The notes below the pieces were generated by a model that had not been told where the DNA came from, made no database searches, and saw only the letters and a list, made by a program, of their open reading frames with translations. The position numbers and the translations under genes are program-made. Positions 6,223 to 6,312 of a DNA stretch of 6,312 bases are shown here, piece after piece. Every line of letters starts with the position of its first letter. Position 1 is the stretch's first letter. The stretch comes from Bacteroidales bacterium (GTDB taxonomy: Bacteria > Bacteroidota > Bacteroidia > Bacteroidales > WCHB1-69). The stretch lies in contig JAIRTU010000176.1 in the NCBI GenBank assembly GCA_031254735.1, forward strand, positions 1 through 6,312. Direction: 5' to 3'.

Positions 6223-6312
6223 ATGAATTTAGCAAACACGTTTACGCACTCGGATTTCAACGCATGTTCTCTGCTGCCTCCGGCAGAAGAGAACGCGAAG
6301 GCGTGTTTACTT
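6223..6312 (+). CDS. Start of an unrecognised gene, or a structured leader (partial at right edge)
   Basis: An ATG at 6223 follows an A-rich stretch behind a strong promoter and opens a frame with 30 codons and no stop before the window ends. The peptide begins MNLANTFTHSDFNACSLLPP and continues with AEENAKACLL; I do not recognise a family. There is no signal peptide or nucleotide-binding motif in this short stretch. The same bases form a long nested inverted repeat (6231-6311), which is unusual at the start of a gene, so the transcript could instead be a structured RNA or a leader region with the true gene further right. Position and promoter support transcription; the coding call is tentative. 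Confidence 0.35.
   Translation, partial: MNLANTFTHSDFNACSLLPPAEENAKACLL
6231..6311 (+). repeat. Nested inverted repeat just downstream of the promoter
   Basis: Inner arm: CGC (6261-6263) and GTTCTCT (6266-6272) pair with GCG (6295-6297) and AGAGAAC (6288-6294), with a 2-nt bulge at 6264-6265. After a G-A mismatch, CTGCC (6274-6278) pairs with GGCAG (6282-6286) around the loop TCC. That is 15 pairs. An outer arm pairs 6231-6240 with 6302-6311 in nine of ten positions (AAACACG with CGTGTTT, then one mismatch, then AG with CT). The two arms are separated by an uneven internal loop of 20 and 4 nt. Confidence 0.65.

Noticed and set aside
6266..6294. Intrinsic terminator in the last 50 bases
   Set aside because: The stem is strong but is followed by GCGAAGG rather than a T run, so it is not an intrinsic terminator as far as the window shows.

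Overview
The window reads as a chromosomal segment from a Bacteroidota bacterium, most likely order Bacteroidales. The clues are a trigger factor-ClpP pair of Bacteroidota type, a FucP/GluP-type sugar permease typical of the group, an RsmI without the C-terminal helix-turn-helix domain, the general lack of Shine-Dalgarno sequences (starts sit behind A/T-rich stretches), and a good TTG-N17-TAnnTTTG promoter near the right end. Base composition is moderately AT-rich. I see no insertion sequence, CRISPR array, tRNA, rRNA or phage gene.

Layout, all genes on the + strand. (1) 1-127 is the extreme C-terminus of a YgiQ-family radical SAM protein that enters from the left. (2) 128-446 is a non-coding gap with two small hairpins and a weak promoter candidate. 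(3) tig (447-1952), with an unusual Lys/Glu-rich tail, is followed after 4 nt by clpP (1957-2622). A strong intrinsic terminator (2651-2696) closes this unit. (4) A second unit holds a FucP-family sugar permease (2781-4037), a secreted M28 zinc peptidase (4049-5320, 11 nt after the permease) and rsmI (5372-6064, 51 nt further on), with no terminator visible between them. (5) The 6065-6222 gap carries two blocks of 7-bp repeat units in opposite orientation on either side of a small hairpin, then a strong Bacteroidota promoter. (6) From 6223 an open frame runs off the right edge; its first 80 bases form a long nested inverted repeat, so it could be a new gene or a structured leader RNA.

The first unit is protein quality control: trigger factor receives nascent chains at the ribosome exit, and ClpP degrades substrates delivered by a AAA+ partner. 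clpX, the usual third member, is not next to clpP here. The second unit combines nutrient uptake (sugar permease and periplasmic peptidase) with rRNA maintenance (RsmI); the grouping looks positional rather than a single pathway.

I found no clearly new multi-gene system. The least explained parts are the opposed heptamer blocks at 6060-6169 and the hairpin-rich start of the last transcription unit at 6231-6311.
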